The notes under the pieces were generated by a model. It did no database searches. It worked only from the letters and a program-made list of their open reading frames with translations, and was not told the origin of the DNA. DNA of 47,288 bases, taken from the NCBI GenBank assembly GCA_946408345.1, contig CAMJRR010000020.1, forward strand, positions 1 to 47,288, read 5' to 3'. Of the stretch, positions 32,619 to 41,309 are shown piece by piece (positions within the stretch are counted from its first letter, which is position 1; each line of letters begins with the position of its first letter). Source of the DNA: an uncultured Bacteroidales bacterium. GTDB lineage: Bacteria; Bacteroidota; Bacteroidia; Bacteroidales; F082. A program made the translations under genes and the position numbers.

Positions 32619-32627
32619 GCAAAAATA
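32619..32627 (-). promoter_or_regulatory. -7 promoter box TATTTTTGC for the C25 protease gene
   Basis: A consensus box about 45 bases before the ATG at 32574. The rest of 32575-32712 is AT-rich and holds no gene. Confidence 0.65.
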
Positions 32628-32712
32628 GTCAAAATCGCTTTCATTGAAAAATCTGATGGTAATGAATGGAAATTTTTTCAAATAAAACGCAATATGTTTT
32701 GAAAATTATTCA

Positions 32713-32721
32713 TACTTTTGC
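32713..32721 (+). promoter_or_regulatory. -7 promoter box TACTTTTGC for the AbrB operon
   Basis: A consensus box 35 bases before the ATG at 32757. It rules out the alternative TTG start at 32718, which lies inside it. Confidence 0.75.
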
Positions 32722-32756
32722 AGCAAAATATGAAAAATCATACAAATTATACAACT

Positions 32757-32960
32757 ATGTTAGCAGAACAAGGAAAATACATTTTTGGTGTAGTGAAAGT
32801 GGGCGAGAGGGGACAAATCGTCATCCCCAAGGAAGCCCGTGAGATTTATGGCATCAAGGCGGGCGACAGTCTGCTGGTGCTTGGCGATTCAAAAGGTATG
32901 GCTGTCTTGAAGACTGAGATATTTCAAGACAAAATCGACGAAATGTTAGGAGGAGATTGA
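32757..32960 (+). CDS. AbrB/SpoVT-family DNA-binding protein
   Basis: A 67-residue protein with a single swapped-hairpin AbrB domain: GVVKVGERGQIVIPKEAREI, then GIKAGDSLLVLGDSKGMAVL. It is a typical stand-alone transition-state regulator or antitoxin-type DNA-binding module, and no toxin partner lies beside it. I start it at ATG 32757 (MLAEQGKYIFG); ATG 32730 is possible but adds a non-conserved stretch. The acyltransferase ATG lies 2 bases after its stop, so it leads a tight operon and may autoregulate it. Confidence 0.87.
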   Translation: MLAEQGKYIFGVVKVGERGQIVIPKEAREIYGIKAGDSLLVLGDSKGMAVLKTEIFQDKIDEMLGGD

Positions 32961-32962
32961 CT

Positions 32963-34075
32963 ATGGAACGCAAACATTGGATGGATAACCTTCGTTGGGT
33001 GACAGTGCTTTTGGTGCTGTTTTACCATGTTTTTTATTTCTATAACAACAAAGGCGTTTTCGGTGGTGTTGGCGGATTTGGCGAATATCCGCAGTACAAG
33101 CAGTACCAGGATGTTGTCATGTATATCCTTTATCCTTGGTTCATGCCACTCCTTTTCATACTTGCTGGCATAAGCGCGCGCTATGCATTGCAAAAGCAAT
33201 CCGCCATAGAGTGGTTCAAGACACGCACCCGAAAACTATTGGTGCCTGGGACGATAGGTCTCTTTGTGTTCCACTGGATGGTTGGTTATTTCAATACCGT
33301 TGTGGCCGCAAGGCAAGGCGTATTTGATGGCATGCCCGCAATAGCAAAGTATTTCATGATGGCCGTAAGCGGCACGGGACCATTATGGTTTATCCAGGTG
33401 CTGTGGCTGCTTTGCCTTGTATTGCTTTTGGTGCGTGCGATAGACAGAAAAGACAAATTCTGGAACTTCTGTGGGAAAGCTAACCTTGTTGTCATCATCA
33501 TGCTGGGTGTGCTGTTTTGGGTTGGTGAGCAAACGCTCGTCAAGAATCCACGTCCCGAATCGTTGGACGGCCTCTTGAACTTGTACAAGCCCCTTTTCTA
33601 TTTGGTTCCCTTCCTGCTGGGTTATTTCGTGTTCTCGCACGACGAGGTGCAGGAGAAACTCGAGAAAGCTTGGATTCCATTGATGGTAAGTGCCATAGTT
33701 GTAGGCATAGTGCTGATTGTCACCACTTTTGGTCAAGACAACACTTCGCCTCAGTACCTGGGTAGCCCGCTCAACTGCCTTTATGGTTGGTTGATGTGTC
33801 TGGCCATGATGGCTTGGTTCAAGGCGCGCTTCAATCGTACGGGAGCATTTGCAGGATATATGACCCAATCGAGTTATGGTATTTATATTGTTCACTATCT
33901 GGTCATTGCGTCATTGGGATATATGATGAAATACTACACTTCATTGGCTCCTTGGATGATGTATGTGATCCTTTTTTTTGCAGTGATGGTCTTATCGCCG
34001 TTGATTTATGAAATTATACGTCGGATTCCGTTTGTCAGGTGGTGCGTATTAGGCATTAAAAAGAAAAAGTCATGA
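32963..34075 (+). CDS. Acyltransferase family 3 membrane protein
   Basis: A 370-residue integral membrane acyltransferase. The N-terminal motif RKHWMDNLRWVTVLLVLFYH carries the catalytic-type His of the family, and ten or so hydrophobic helices follow (for example YILYPWFMPLLFILAGISAR, then LWFIQVLWLLCLVLLLVRAI). Family members O-acylate glycans or export acyl groups across the membrane. ATG 32963 is preceded by AGGAGGA, an unusually good Shine-Dalgarno sequence for this genome; the in-frame TTG at 32957 is less likely. It overlaps the AlkD-like gene by ATGA. Acceptor unknown. Confidence 0.87.
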   Translation: MERKHWMDNLRWVTVLLVLFYHVFYFYNNKGVFGGVGGFGEYPQYKQYQDVVMYILYPWFMPLLFILAGISARYALQKQSAIEWFKTRTRKLLVPGTIGLFVFHWMVGYFNTVVAARQGVFDGMPAIAKYFMMAVSGTGPLWFIQVLWLLCLVLLLVRAIDRKDKFWNFCGKANLVVIIMLGVLFWVGEQTLVKNPRPESLDGLLNLYKPLFYLVPFLLGYFVFSHDEVQEKLEKAWIPLMVSAIVVGIVLIVTTFGQDNTSPQYLGSPLNCLYGWLMCLAMMAWFKARFNRTGAFAGYMTQSSYGIYIVHYLVIASLGYMMKYYTSLAPWMMYVILFFAVMVLSPLIYEIIRRIPFVRWCVLGIKKKKS

Positions 34076-34791
34076 GCTGCAAACTCTATAACGAAATCCT
34101 CGCCCGACAAGATGCGGAGCAAGCTGTCAATCTGTCGCGTTTCTTCAAGACGGGGAAGGGACAGTATGGCGAAGGTGACCAATTTCTTGGTATCAAGGTG
34201 CCAGTCACCCGTGAGGTGGTGAAACAATGCTGGCAGGAGACCAGTTTCAATGATTTGGAGGTCTGCATACGTTCCGAATATCACGAAATCCGTTTGGCGG
34301 CTTTGCTGACTTTGGTGCAAATCTTCAAACACGCCAAGAAAGACAAGGCTTTACAGCAACAATGCATCGACTTTTATCTGTCACATACTGAGTTTATTAA
34401 CAACTGGGATTTGGTCGATTTGTCATGCTACGAACTGCTCGGCACTTGGCTCTTGGACAAGGACCGCACCCTGCTCTACGACCTCGCCTGGGATGGCAAG
34501 ACGATTTGGGAGCAACGGATAGGCATGGTGAGTACGATGCAATTTCTCCGCCACGGCGATTTGGACGACACTTACGCTATCGCAGATATTTTTTTGGCTA
34601 AGCCAAAGCCGTTGCACGACCTTCTGCAAAAGGCCGTCGGTTGGCTCCTCCGCGAGGCAGGCAAGCGTGACGAGCAACAGTTGAAATGCTGGCTTTCAAC
34701 GCGATATACAACCATGCCGCGCACCATGTTGCGGTATGCGATTGAGAAATTCACAGTTGAGGAACGCCAAAAATACATGAACCATGACTGA
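34072..34791 (+). CDS. DNA alkylation repair protein (AlkD-like)
   Basis: A 239-residue all-helical protein of the AlkC/AlkD HEAT-like glycosylase family, which removes bulky or charged alkylated bases such as 3-methyladenine. Typical segments are KGQYGEGDQFLGIKVPVTRE at the N-terminus, EVCIRSEYHEIRLAALLTLV, NNWDLVDLSCYELLGTWLLD (the conserved NWDLVD motif), and LHDLLQKAVGWLLREAGKRD near the end, which is a strong family signature. Length is normal. It overlaps the acyltransferase stop by ATGA and its own stop overlaps the next ATG, so it sits in the middle of a tightly coupled operon. Confidence 0.9.
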   Translation: MSCKLYNEILARQDAEQAVNLSRFFKTGKGQYGEGDQFLGIKVPVTREVVKQCWQETSFNDLEVCIRSEYHEIRLAALLTLVQIFKHAKKDKALQQQCIDFYLSHTEFINNWDLVDLSCYELLGTWLLDKDRTLLYDLAWDGKTIWEQRIGMVSTMQFLRHGDLDDTYAIADIFLAKPKPLHDLLQKAVGWLLREAGKRDEQQLKCWLSTRYTTMPRTMLRYAIEKFTVEERQKYMNHD

Positions 34792-35467
34792 CGTCCAACT
34801 TCACTATTTCGAACAAGGCCAAGGCCAACCGCTGATTTTGCTCCACGGCAACGGTGAGAGTTGCGATTATTTTGAACACCAAATCACGTATTTTTCAAAA
34901 CAATATCGTGTCATTGCTTTGGATACTCGTGGTCATGGTCAATCACCAAGAGGGGAGAAGCCGTTCACGATAAAACAATTTGCTGAGGACTTGCACGATT
35001 TCATGGATGAAAATGGTATCGAAAAAGCTGTCATTTTAGGTTTTTCCGATGGCGGCAACATTGCTTTGACCTTCGCCCTGAAATATCCTGAACGGGTGGA
35101 GAAAATGATTGTGGATGGAGCTAACCTATTTCCTTCTGGAGTGAAACCGCTCTATCAATGGCCTATCGAAATCGGCTATCATATTGCTAAAATGTTTTCA
35201 ATGAAATCCGAAAAAGCCAAGCAAAATGCCGAAATGCTCGGTTTGATGGTGAATGAGCCGCATATCGAGTCATCTGAATTGACTTGCCTGACTATGCCCG
35301 TGTTGGTCATTGCCGGCACAAAAGACATGATTAAGGAATCTCATACAAGGCTTATTTACAAGAGTTTGCCCAACGCGCAGATGAACATCATTGAAGGCGA
35401 TCATTTTGTGGCCAACAAGAATGCGGATGCTTTTAATATGGTAGTGGATGAATTTTTAAGAAAATAA
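34784..35467 (+). CDS. Alpha/beta hydrolase
   Basis: A 227-residue cytoplasmic hydrolase. Family signs are LILLHGNGESCDYFEHQITY (oxyanion HGNG), the nucleophile elbow GFSDGGN (Ser), IAGTKDMIKE with the acid, and EGDHFVANK with the catalytic His. The fold is complete although compact, with a short cap. Substrate is unknown; esterase or C-C hydrolase activity is possible. Its start overlaps the AlkD-like gene by 8 bases, the last member of the AbrB-led operon. A new promoter follows its stop. Confidence 0.87.
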   Translation: MTDVQLHYFEQGQGQPLILLHGNGESCDYFEHQITYFSKQYRVIALDTRGHGQSPRGEKPFTIKQFAEDLHDFMDENGIEKAVILGFSDGGNIALTFALKYPERVEKMIVDGANLFPSGVKPLYQWPIEIGYHIAKMFSMKSEKAKQNAEMLGLMVNEPHIESSELTCLTMPVLVIAGTKDMIKESHTRLIYKSLPNAQMNIIEGDHFVANKNADAFNMVVDEFLRK

Positions 35468-35470
35468 TGC

Positions 35471-35479
35471 TACATTTGC
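35471..35479 (+). promoter_or_regulatory. -7 promoter box TACATTTGC for the C10 protease
   Basis: A consensus box 24 bases before the ATG at 35504, showing that the protease has its own promoter. Confidence 0.7.
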
Positions 35480-35503
35480 AGGCAAATTGAAACATTGTCT
35501 GAA

Positions 35504-38041
35504 ATGAAAAAGCTTTTCTTATCTCTTTTTGTACTGGTTATCAGTATAATGACTCTTCAAGCCAAACCTATTGACCGCAGTCTTGCCTTGACGGCTGCAC
35601 AGAAATTTGCTACAATGCAATTCGCAACGGAACGTGCCGTGCCTGAACTCGTTTACACTGGAGTCGATGGCGCATTTTATGTCTTCAACACTGGTGATCA
35701 CAGCTTCGTCATCATCGCGGGCGACGATGCGCATCGTCCTGTCATCGGTTACTCTGACCAATCGGCCTTTGACGCTTCCAATATCCCGCCTGCGTTGGCT
35801 TATTATTTGGATGGCGTGGCTGAGTGTATGTTGCAATTGCGTCATGCGGTCGCTACTCCTGATGTGGCTGCGGAATGGAACTCTGTACTTCAGCACGGCA
35901 GACTCATCTCGCGTCACGGCGGTCGTGGCACAGGCTATTTTTGTCAGACCCAATGGAATCAAGATTATCCTTACAACTATTGCTGCCCAGAAGACCCTGC
36001 TGGTTCGGGTGGACACACTTACGTGGGTTGTCTCGCCACGGCGATGTCGCAGTTGATGCGTTTTTGGGCTTATCCCGCCCAAGGTATTGGCAGTAATTGC
36101 TACACTCATGAAGATTATGGCGAGATTTGTGCTGATTTTGGTAATACCATCTACGATTGGGACAATATGCCTAATAAGTTGAACGACAACTCCACAGAAG
36201 CAGAGAAATTGGCAACGGGTACTTTGTGCTTCCATTGCGGTGTAGCCATTGACATGGGCTATGGGCCTGATGGCAGTGGCGGGGCATCAGGTCCTATTCC
36301 TGACAAGATGCGTGAATATTTCAACTATAGCGAGGCCAATGAGCAACTCTCGCGCAACGACTTTGAGACCGAGATTTGGAAAACCATGGTGCGCGAGCAG
36401 TTCGACATGGGCTGGCCGATGTATTACGGCGGCTGTGAAAATGATGGTTGCCATGCTTTCGTTTGCGATGGCTACGATGACAACGATATGTTCCACTTCA
36501 ATTTGGGTTGGGGTGGTAGCTCCGATGGGTGGTATCTCATCGATGATGCGCCTTACACGCATCCCGCCGATGCCATGTTCAACTTCGTCCCCGCTTGGGT
36601 CTACAACCAAACGCCTTCCCTGCCGACCGATTTCACGGCAGTTCCCACCTCCGACACCGATTTGAAAGTACACCTCAGTTGGACGAATCCAACTACCACC
36701 CTTGACGGCACGCCTTTGAATGCCATAGAGCAAATTGTGGTGCTGCGCGACAATGAAATTGTTGCGACTTTGACTGATGTCGTTCCTGGTGCAGCCATGG
36801 AAATTGAAGATGCCAATGTGCCGCGCTATGATGTTTACCATTATGCAGTATATGCCGTGGCCAATGAACGCGTCGGAAAACATGCCAATGTGATGAAAGT
36901 GTTGGTCGGTCCTACCTGTCAGTGGAAGATTATCATGACAACTAATTCGTTCCAAGGATGGCAAGGAGGCTGCATCAATGTGTACAATATGGCTGGACAG
37001 AAGCTTGACAGTTACACGATGACTTCATCAGCTACCGTTTCCGTTGAGCCAGCTTTGCCTTTGGGTAGGCTCAGTTTCGGATGGACCGCACCTGGACAAA
37101 CGATTAACACTATGGCTTTTGTCATTAAAGATTCTGACAACAACACGGTGTATTCGTTCTCAGGTTCCTCCGATGACATGCTGCCAGGTGTTTTCTTTGA
37201 AACCAATAATACTTGTAGTGGTGACCTCTCATGCGGTACACCCGACAATTTGGTAGCGACGGTTCAAGACGACGCCATCCTGCTCACTTGGGATGCAGTC
37301 GAGAACCCTGGCTATGGTTACAATATCTATCGTGACGGTTTGCTGTATCGCCTTATCCAAGACGGCACAGCCTTCCTTGATGAAAATGTTGCTATGGGTG
37401 GTCACTGTTACCGTGTGGCCGTTCTCTGCGAAGGTGGTGAGAATGGTGAAACTTCCAACGAATCGTGTGCCACGGCTGGTCCTTGCTATCCGCCCCGCAA
37501 CTTGGACTTCGAATACACCAATAATTACAAGGTCAAGCTGAAATGGGAGACGCCTGAACCTAACGATGGCCTTTCAGGCTATTATCTCTACCGCAAAGAA
37601 GGCGATGGCGAATATCATCGAATCAAGTTGCTGAACTCATCTGCAGTTACCTATACCGACAACACCTTGAATCAGGAAGGTGACTATTACTATCGTCTCT
37701 ATTCCTATTACCAAGATTTGGATTGCACCTCATCCCCCGCTAACCGTCATTATTATCCCAATGTCTTTGAGTTGCATGTCTATTATTCGCCAACCGGGAT
37801 CGAGGAGAATGGAGGTCAAGTGAAGGTCTATCCCAACCCGACAAAGAACCTTATTATGGTTGAGGCTGAGGGCATGACAGAGGTGTCAGTCTACAACACC
37901 TTAGGGCAGTGCGTTTTGCAGAAGGAAGTCGTAGGAGAACAAACCACCATTGACCTACAACATGTGTCGGAAGGCCTCTATCTGATCCGTGTCAAGACAG
38001 AGAATGGCATCATCTCCAAACGTGTCACTATTGAGCGTTAA
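35504..38041 (+). CDS. C10 (streptopain-like) cysteine protease with T9SS signal
   Basis: An 845-residue secreted protease. Signal peptide 1-20 is followed by a SpeB-type propeptide (21-125; YVFNTGDHSFVIIAGDDAHR, IPPALAYYLDG). The C10 catalytic domain (about 126-360) carries Cys176 in THEGC-like context (TYVGCLATAMSQLM), His317 in GCHAFVCDGY, and the NLGWGGSSDGWY segment with the supporting Asn and Trp. Three fibronectin-III-like domains follow (about 375-770), and the last about 70 residues form a type A T9SS domain (VYPNPTKNLIMVEA, then GLYLIRVKTENGIISKR). I start at MKKLFLSLF rather than the TTG at 35495. It would act at the surface, as the gingipain-like protease would. Confidence 0.92.
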   Translation: MKKLFLSLFVLVISIMTLQAKPIDRSLALTAAQKFATMQFATERAVPELVYTGVDGAFYVFNTGDHSFVIIAGDDAHRPVIGYSDQSAFDASNIPPALAYYLDGVAECMLQLRHAVATPDVAAEWNSVLQHGRLISRHGGRGTGYFCQTQWNQDYPYNYCCPEDPAGSGGHTYVGCLATAMSQLMRFWAYPAQGIGSNCYTHEDYGEICADFGNTIYDWDNMPNKLNDNSTEAEKLATGTLCFHCGVAIDMGYGPDGSGGASGPIPDKMREYFNYSEANEQLSRNDFETEIWKTMVREQFDMGWPMYYGGCENDGCHAFVCDGYDDNDMFHFNLGWGGSSDGWYLIDDAPYTHPADAMFNFVPAWVYNQTPSLPTDFTAVPTSDTDLKVHLSWTNPTTTLDGTPLNAIEQIVVLRDNEIVATLTDVVPGAAMEIEDANVPRYDVYHYAVYAVANERVGKHANVMKVLVGPTCQWKIIMTTNSFQGWQGGCINVYNMAGQKLDSYTMTSSATVSVEPALPLGRLSFGWTAPGQTINTMAFVIKDSDNNTVYSFSGSSDDMLPGVFFETNNTCSGDLSCGTPDNLVATVQDDAILLTWDAVENPGYGYNIYRDGLLYRLIQDGTAFLDENVAMGGHCYRVAVLCEGGENGETSNESCATAGPCYPPRNLDFEYTNNYKVKLKWETPEPNDGLSGYYLYRKEGDGEYHRIKLLNSSAVTYTDNTLNQEGDYYYRLYSYYQDLDCTSSPANRHYYPNVFELHVYYSPTGIEENGGQVKVYPNPTKNLIMVEAEGMTEVSVYNTLGQCVLQKEVVGEQTTIDLQHVSEGLYLIRVKTENGIISKRVTIER

Positions 38042-38050
38042 ACAAAAAAA

Positions 38051-38085
38051 CTCTAAACTCTACACTCTCAACTCTAAACTATTTC
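38051..38085. repeat. 7-bp tandem array, unit CTCTAAA
   Basis: Five units in strict register: CTCTAAA, CTCTACA, CTCTCAA, CTCTAAA, CTATTTC. It starts ten bases after the protease stop and runs to the next gene's promoter box. Confidence 0.8.
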
Positions 38086-38086
38086 A

Positions 38087-38095
38087 TACCTTTGC
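38087..38095 (+). promoter_or_regulatory. -7 promoter box TACCTTTGC for the Mrp gene
   Basis: A consensus box 30 bases before the ATG at 38126, directly after the heptamer array, which therefore occupies the -33 region. Confidence 0.7.
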
Positions 38096-38125
38096 AGTGT
38101 AATTTAGAATCATTTTAGAAACATC

Positions 38126-39148
38126 ATGCTGAATAAAGAAAATGTACAGGAAGTCCTGAAGGACGTCATTTATTTTCCCAAAGGGGACAATATCATTGCT
38201 TTGAATATGGTTGAAAACCTGATGGTTAAGGATAACGCCATCCGTTTCGACCTGGTTATGGAACACGCCAACGACCCAAAGAACGACATCTTGGTGAACG
38301 GTGCCAAGCGCACCTTGACGGAGGTCTTTGGCGAGGATGTCGACATTGAAATCAAGGTGGTGGAGGAGAAAACCGCCCTTTCGAAGGTGAAGCACATCAT
38401 TGCTGTGGCATCGGGTAAGGGAGGTGTTGGCAAATCGACAGTGGCAGCTAACCTCGCCATCGCATTGGCTCGTGCTAACCAACGTGTGGGTTTGATTGAT
38501 GCCGACATTTATGGCCCCTCCGTCCCGATGATGTTCGGCACAGAGAACGAGCGTCCCGCAGCATTCGAGAAAGACGGGAAGACAGTGATGCTGCCGATTG
38601 AAAGATATGGTATCAAATTGTTGAGTATCGGTAATTTCGTTGATGCCGACCGACCGCTCATTTGGCGTGGACCTATGGCCACCAGTGCCTTGAACCAGTT
38701 GATGAACGACACCCTTTGGGGCGAGTTGGACTGGATGGTGGTCGACATGCCTCCTGGAACGGGCGACATCCAACTGACTTTGGCCCAGCAATATAACGTG
38801 TCGGGTGCACTCATTGTGACCACCCCACAAAAAGTAGCTTTTGCCGATGTGCTCCGCGCCGCTATGATGTTCAAGGAAGAGGCCTTGCAAATCCCAATTT
38901 ACGGATTGGTGGAGAATATGGCCTACTTCACTCCATCTGACATGCCTGAGAAGAAATACTACATCTTCGGCAAGGAAACAGGTAAGGAGTTTGCAGACCA
39001 ATTGGGTGTGCCGCTTCTCGGTCAAATCCCTATCACAGAGAAGATTGCTGAGTGTGGAGATGCTGGTACCCCACTTGCCTTGGATGCTGATTCGCCTGTC
39101 ACCAAGGCATTTGACAAGATTGCACACGAAATAATAAATATGAAATGA
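38126..39148 (+). CDS. Mrp/ApbC-family Fe-S cluster carrier ATPase
   Basis: A 340-residue P-loop protein. The N-terminal about 80 residues form an MIP18/DUF59 domain. The ATPase domain has the deviant Walker A SGKGGVGKST (96-105), then LIDADIYGPSVPMMFG and VVDMPPGTGDIQLTLAQQ, all typical for Mrp. These proteins bind and pass Fe-S clusters to apo-enzymes. The C-terminal region reads ENMAYFTPSDMPEKKYYIFG, with no CxxC cluster-binding pair where many homologues carry one. Nfu is encoded just downstream, consistent with a shared role in cluster delivery. Confidence 0.9.
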   Translation: MLNKENVQEVLKDVIYFPKGDNIIALNMVENLMVKDNAIRFDLVMEHANDPKNDILVNGAKRTLTEVFGEDVDIEIKVVEEKTALSKVKHIIAVASGKGGVGKSTVAANLAIALARANQRVGLIDADIYGPSVPMMFGTENERPAAFEKDGKTVMLPIERYGIKLLSIGNFVDADRPLIWRGPMATSALNQLMNDTLWGELDWMVVDMPPGTGDIQLTLAQQYNVSGALIVTTPQKVAFADVLRAAMMFKEEALQIPIYGLVENMAYFTPSDMPEKKYYIFGKETGKEFADQLGVPLLGQIPITEKIAECGDAGTPLALDADSPVTKAFDKIAHEIINMK

Positions 39149-39154
39149 TGTTTG

Positions 39155-39241
39155 CACGCAGAATTCGCTGGATTATGTGAAGTGCAAAACGACGAAAACT
39201 AAGCCTCTGGCAGGTTCATCGATTTCAGCGGATTCTGCGTG
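39155..39241. repeat. 87-bp inverted repeat element
   Basis: CACGCAGAATTCGCTG (39155-39170) pairs with CAGCGGATTCTGCGTG (39226-39241) with one mismatch. It separates the Mrp and Nfu genes and is followed by the Nfu start region. Confidence 0.8.
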
Positions 39242-39257
39242 AGAAAAAAAGATAAAT

Positions 39258-39509
39258 ATGGATAAAGAAACCATCCTCAGAAAAGTCAAAAACGTCCTCG
39301 AACAAGTGCGTCCCTACCTCCAGCAGGACGGTGGCGATGTCAACTTCGTGGAACTCACCGACGACAACACCGTCATCGTGGAACTGACGGGCGCCTGTGG
39401 CAACTGCCCTCATAGCCGTTCGACCCTCAAAAACGGCATCGAATCCGTGATGAAGAAAGTCATCCCCGAAATCAAGGCCGTCGAACAAGTCCAAACCCTT
39501 GACTTGTAA
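39258..39509 (+). CDS. NifU C-terminal-domain protein (Nfu)
   Basis: An 83-residue single Nfu domain. It reads NVLEQVRPYLQQDGGDVNFV at the N-terminus, and the cluster motif CGNCPHS (CxxC) binds a 4Fe-4S cluster between two protomers. The C-terminal helix is RSTLKNGIESVMKKVIPEIK. Such scaffolds receive clusters from ISC/SUF machinery and hand them on. It follows the Mrp gene by about 110 bases that hold a palindromic element, so cotranscription is likely but not certain. Right after the stop lies a 7-bp tandem array. Confidence 0.92.
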   Translation: MDKETILRKVKNVLEQVRPYLQQDGGDVNFVELTDDNTVIVELTGACGNCPHSRSTLKNGIESVMKKVIPEIKAVEQVQTLDL

Positions 39510-39551
39510 GAATCTTGAATCTTAAATTTTGAATTTTGAATCTTGAATCTA
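39510..39551. repeat. 7-bp tandem array, unit GAATCTT
   Basis: Six perfectly phased heptamers directly after the Nfu stop codon: GAATCTT, GAATCTT, AAATTTT, GAATTTT, GAATCTT, GAATCTA. Confidence 0.85.
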
Positions 39552-39581
39552 ACTAATTGTCAAACATAAATTCTAACGAAA

Positions 39582-41216
39582 ATGAAAAAAGTTCTATTCT
39601 CATTAGCGGCTATGCTGCTCCTATCGGTGAGCGGTTTTGCCCAAACGACCTATACCATGGTCAACTCGGTCTCGCAGCTTGAGGCGGGTGCTAAGTATGT
39701 CTTGGTTGGCTATGACAACGACGGCCAAGCCTTCATCATGAGTTACCAGAAAAACAACAACCGTCATGCTCTCGCCATCGACGAGGCAGGTGGTGTTATC
39801 ACGGCCACTGTGGCTACCGATCCCTCGCAACAGGACGCTCCGTTCGAGTTCACCCTTGACGGTGCTCCCGGTGCTTGGACCATCTATGACCCGCTCAATA
39901 ACGGTTATCTCTATGCTCCTGGCGGCGGCAATTACCTCCGCACGCAAACCGACCTGACAGACAACGGTCGCTGGACTATCACCGACGGTGACGAAGGCGG
40001 CATGGTGCCCGTAAGCAATGGCGGTGTGGAGCAGTGCTACATGCGTTACAACATCACTTCCACTTTGTTCGGCTGCTATAAGGAGTCATCGAATGTGGCT
40101 GCACCAGTCTATTTCTTCAAGGCTGGCGGTGCTCCTGTCCCGCCCGTACCCCCGTGTGCCTATCCTACCAATTTTGCGGTCAATCATGTCGATGGTGTTG
40201 ATGTGACCCTCGGCTGGATTGATGCTCCATGTGAAGTCAAGTATTTGGTATTAGCCTCGACTGGTGACATTATTGTTCCCAACAATGGTGTGCCTGTTCC
40301 CGAAGGTCAATTATCCAAAATTGTGGGTCCTGGTATTCAAACCGTGACCTTCAGCGGCTTGGAAGGCAACACCACGTATCATTTCGCTATTTTCCCCTAT
40401 ACCGGTAGTGGTGCAAATATACTCTATTTGACTGATGAGCCTTATCCTATGGCAACTGCTACCACAGAAGATATCTTTTATCTCTTGAATGAGAATTTTG
40501 AGGAAGAAGACTTTGATGATTTTTCACCTTACGACATGTATGGTGACCAATCATGGCGTATTGCCATCTATGATGGAAACAGCTATGCAAACATGAATGG
40601 GTATGCCTCTGGTAGTGCCCATACAAACGAGGATTGGCTGATCAGCAAAGTGATGAGTGGTGCATATCAAACTATTCTCTTGCAGTTCAGGACTGCGAAG
40701 AATTATGATGGTAACGATTTGGAATTGATGATTTCTACCGACTATGACGGAGCAAGTGAGCCGACTGAACCTGATTTCCATTGGGCAAAAATAACGGATA
40801 TGTTTGACTGGTCTACTGGCGGTTATATATGGACTCCTTCAGGAGAGGTAGACATCACCAACTATACTGGTGAGTATTTCTATATCGCTTTCGTTTATAC
40901 CTCTACTGATGAAGCCGCTGCCGCTTGGGAGGTGGATGACGTGCAGATTATTGCTCGCAACCCGCTTTCTATCAACGAGAATCTTGATATGCAACTCGTT
41001 GTAAGTCCCAATCCCGCCCGCGAGCAGGTTTCGTTCAACCTGGAAAGCGATGCCCAAGTCAGCATCTTCGATATGACGGGCCGTATGGTCAGTACGATGG
41101 CATTTGAAGCTGGTCAAGCCCAAGTCAGTGTCAGCGAATTGGTCAACGGCGTTTACTTCGTCAATGTTCGTTATGTTGACGGCACAACGGCAGTTTCGAA
41201 GTTTGTGAAATTCTGA
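39582..41216 (+). CDS. T9SS-secreted protein with cleaved-adhesin/anchor-J domain
   Basis: A 544-residue secreted protein. Signal peptide 1-20 is followed by an N-terminal beta-trefoil-like or Ig-like module (about 22-185; YVLVGYDNDGQAFIMSYQKN, then GGGNYLRTQTDLTDNGRW) and a fibronectin-III-like segment (CAYPTNFAVNHVDGVDVTLG). The choice-of-anchor J/cleaved adhesin domain (about 300-465) has LLNENFEEEDFDDF, DQSWRI, then TNEDWLISKVM and YIAFVYTSTDEAAAAWEVDD, the family pattern. A type A T9SS domain ends it (SPNPAREQVSFNLE, then GVYFVNVRY). No catalytic motif was seen; adhesion is inferred from the domain. Confidence 0.88.
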   Translation: MKKVLFSLAAMLLLSVSGFAQTTYTMVNSVSQLEAGAKYVLVGYDNDGQAFIMSYQKNNNRHALAIDEAGGVITATVATDPSQQDAPFEFTLDGAPGAWTIYDPLNNGYLYAPGGGNYLRTQTDLTDNGRWTITDGDEGGMVPVSNGGVEQCYMRYNITSTLFGCYKESSNVAAPVYFFKAGGAPVPPVPPCAYPTNFAVNHVDGVDVTLGWIDAPCEVKYLVLASTGDIIVPNNGVPVPEGQLSKIVGPGIQTVTFSGLEGNTTYHFAIFPYTGSGANILYLTDEPYPMATATTEDIFYLLNENFEEEDFDDFSPYDMYGDQSWRIAIYDGNSYANMNGYASGSAHTNEDWLISKVMSGAYQTILLQFRTAKNYDGNDLELMISTDYDGASEPTEPDFHWAKITDMFDWSTGGYIWTPSGEVDITNYTGEYFYIAFVYTSTDEAAAAWEVDDVQIIARNPLSINENLDMQLVVSPNPAREQVSFNLESDAQVSIFDMTGRMVSTMAFEAGQAQVSVSELVNGVYFVNVRYVDGTTAVSKFVKF

Positions 41217-41229
41217 TACAGACGCGATA

Positions 41230-41309
41230 GCGTCATTGCGAGGAACGAAGCAATCCAGAGAGCCAGCTTATCCCCTGGATTGCTTCGTCGTTCCTCCTCG
41301 CAATGACGC
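41230..41309. repeat. 80-bp inverted repeat of the GTCATTGCGAG type
   Basis: The left arm (41230-41258) begins GCGTCATTGCGAGGAACGAA, and the right arm (41275-41309) ends CTCGCAATGACGC; they pair almost fully around a 16-base loop. The right arm contains the 20-mer also found at the queG start. It supplies a spurious in-frame ATG at 41303 for the next gene. Confidence 0.9.

Noticed and set aside
38084..39157. Long minus-strand reading frame antisense to the Mrp gene
   Set aside because: It mirrors the whole Mrp coding region, is His/Gln-rich without any domain, and the plus strand carries clear Mrp motifs.
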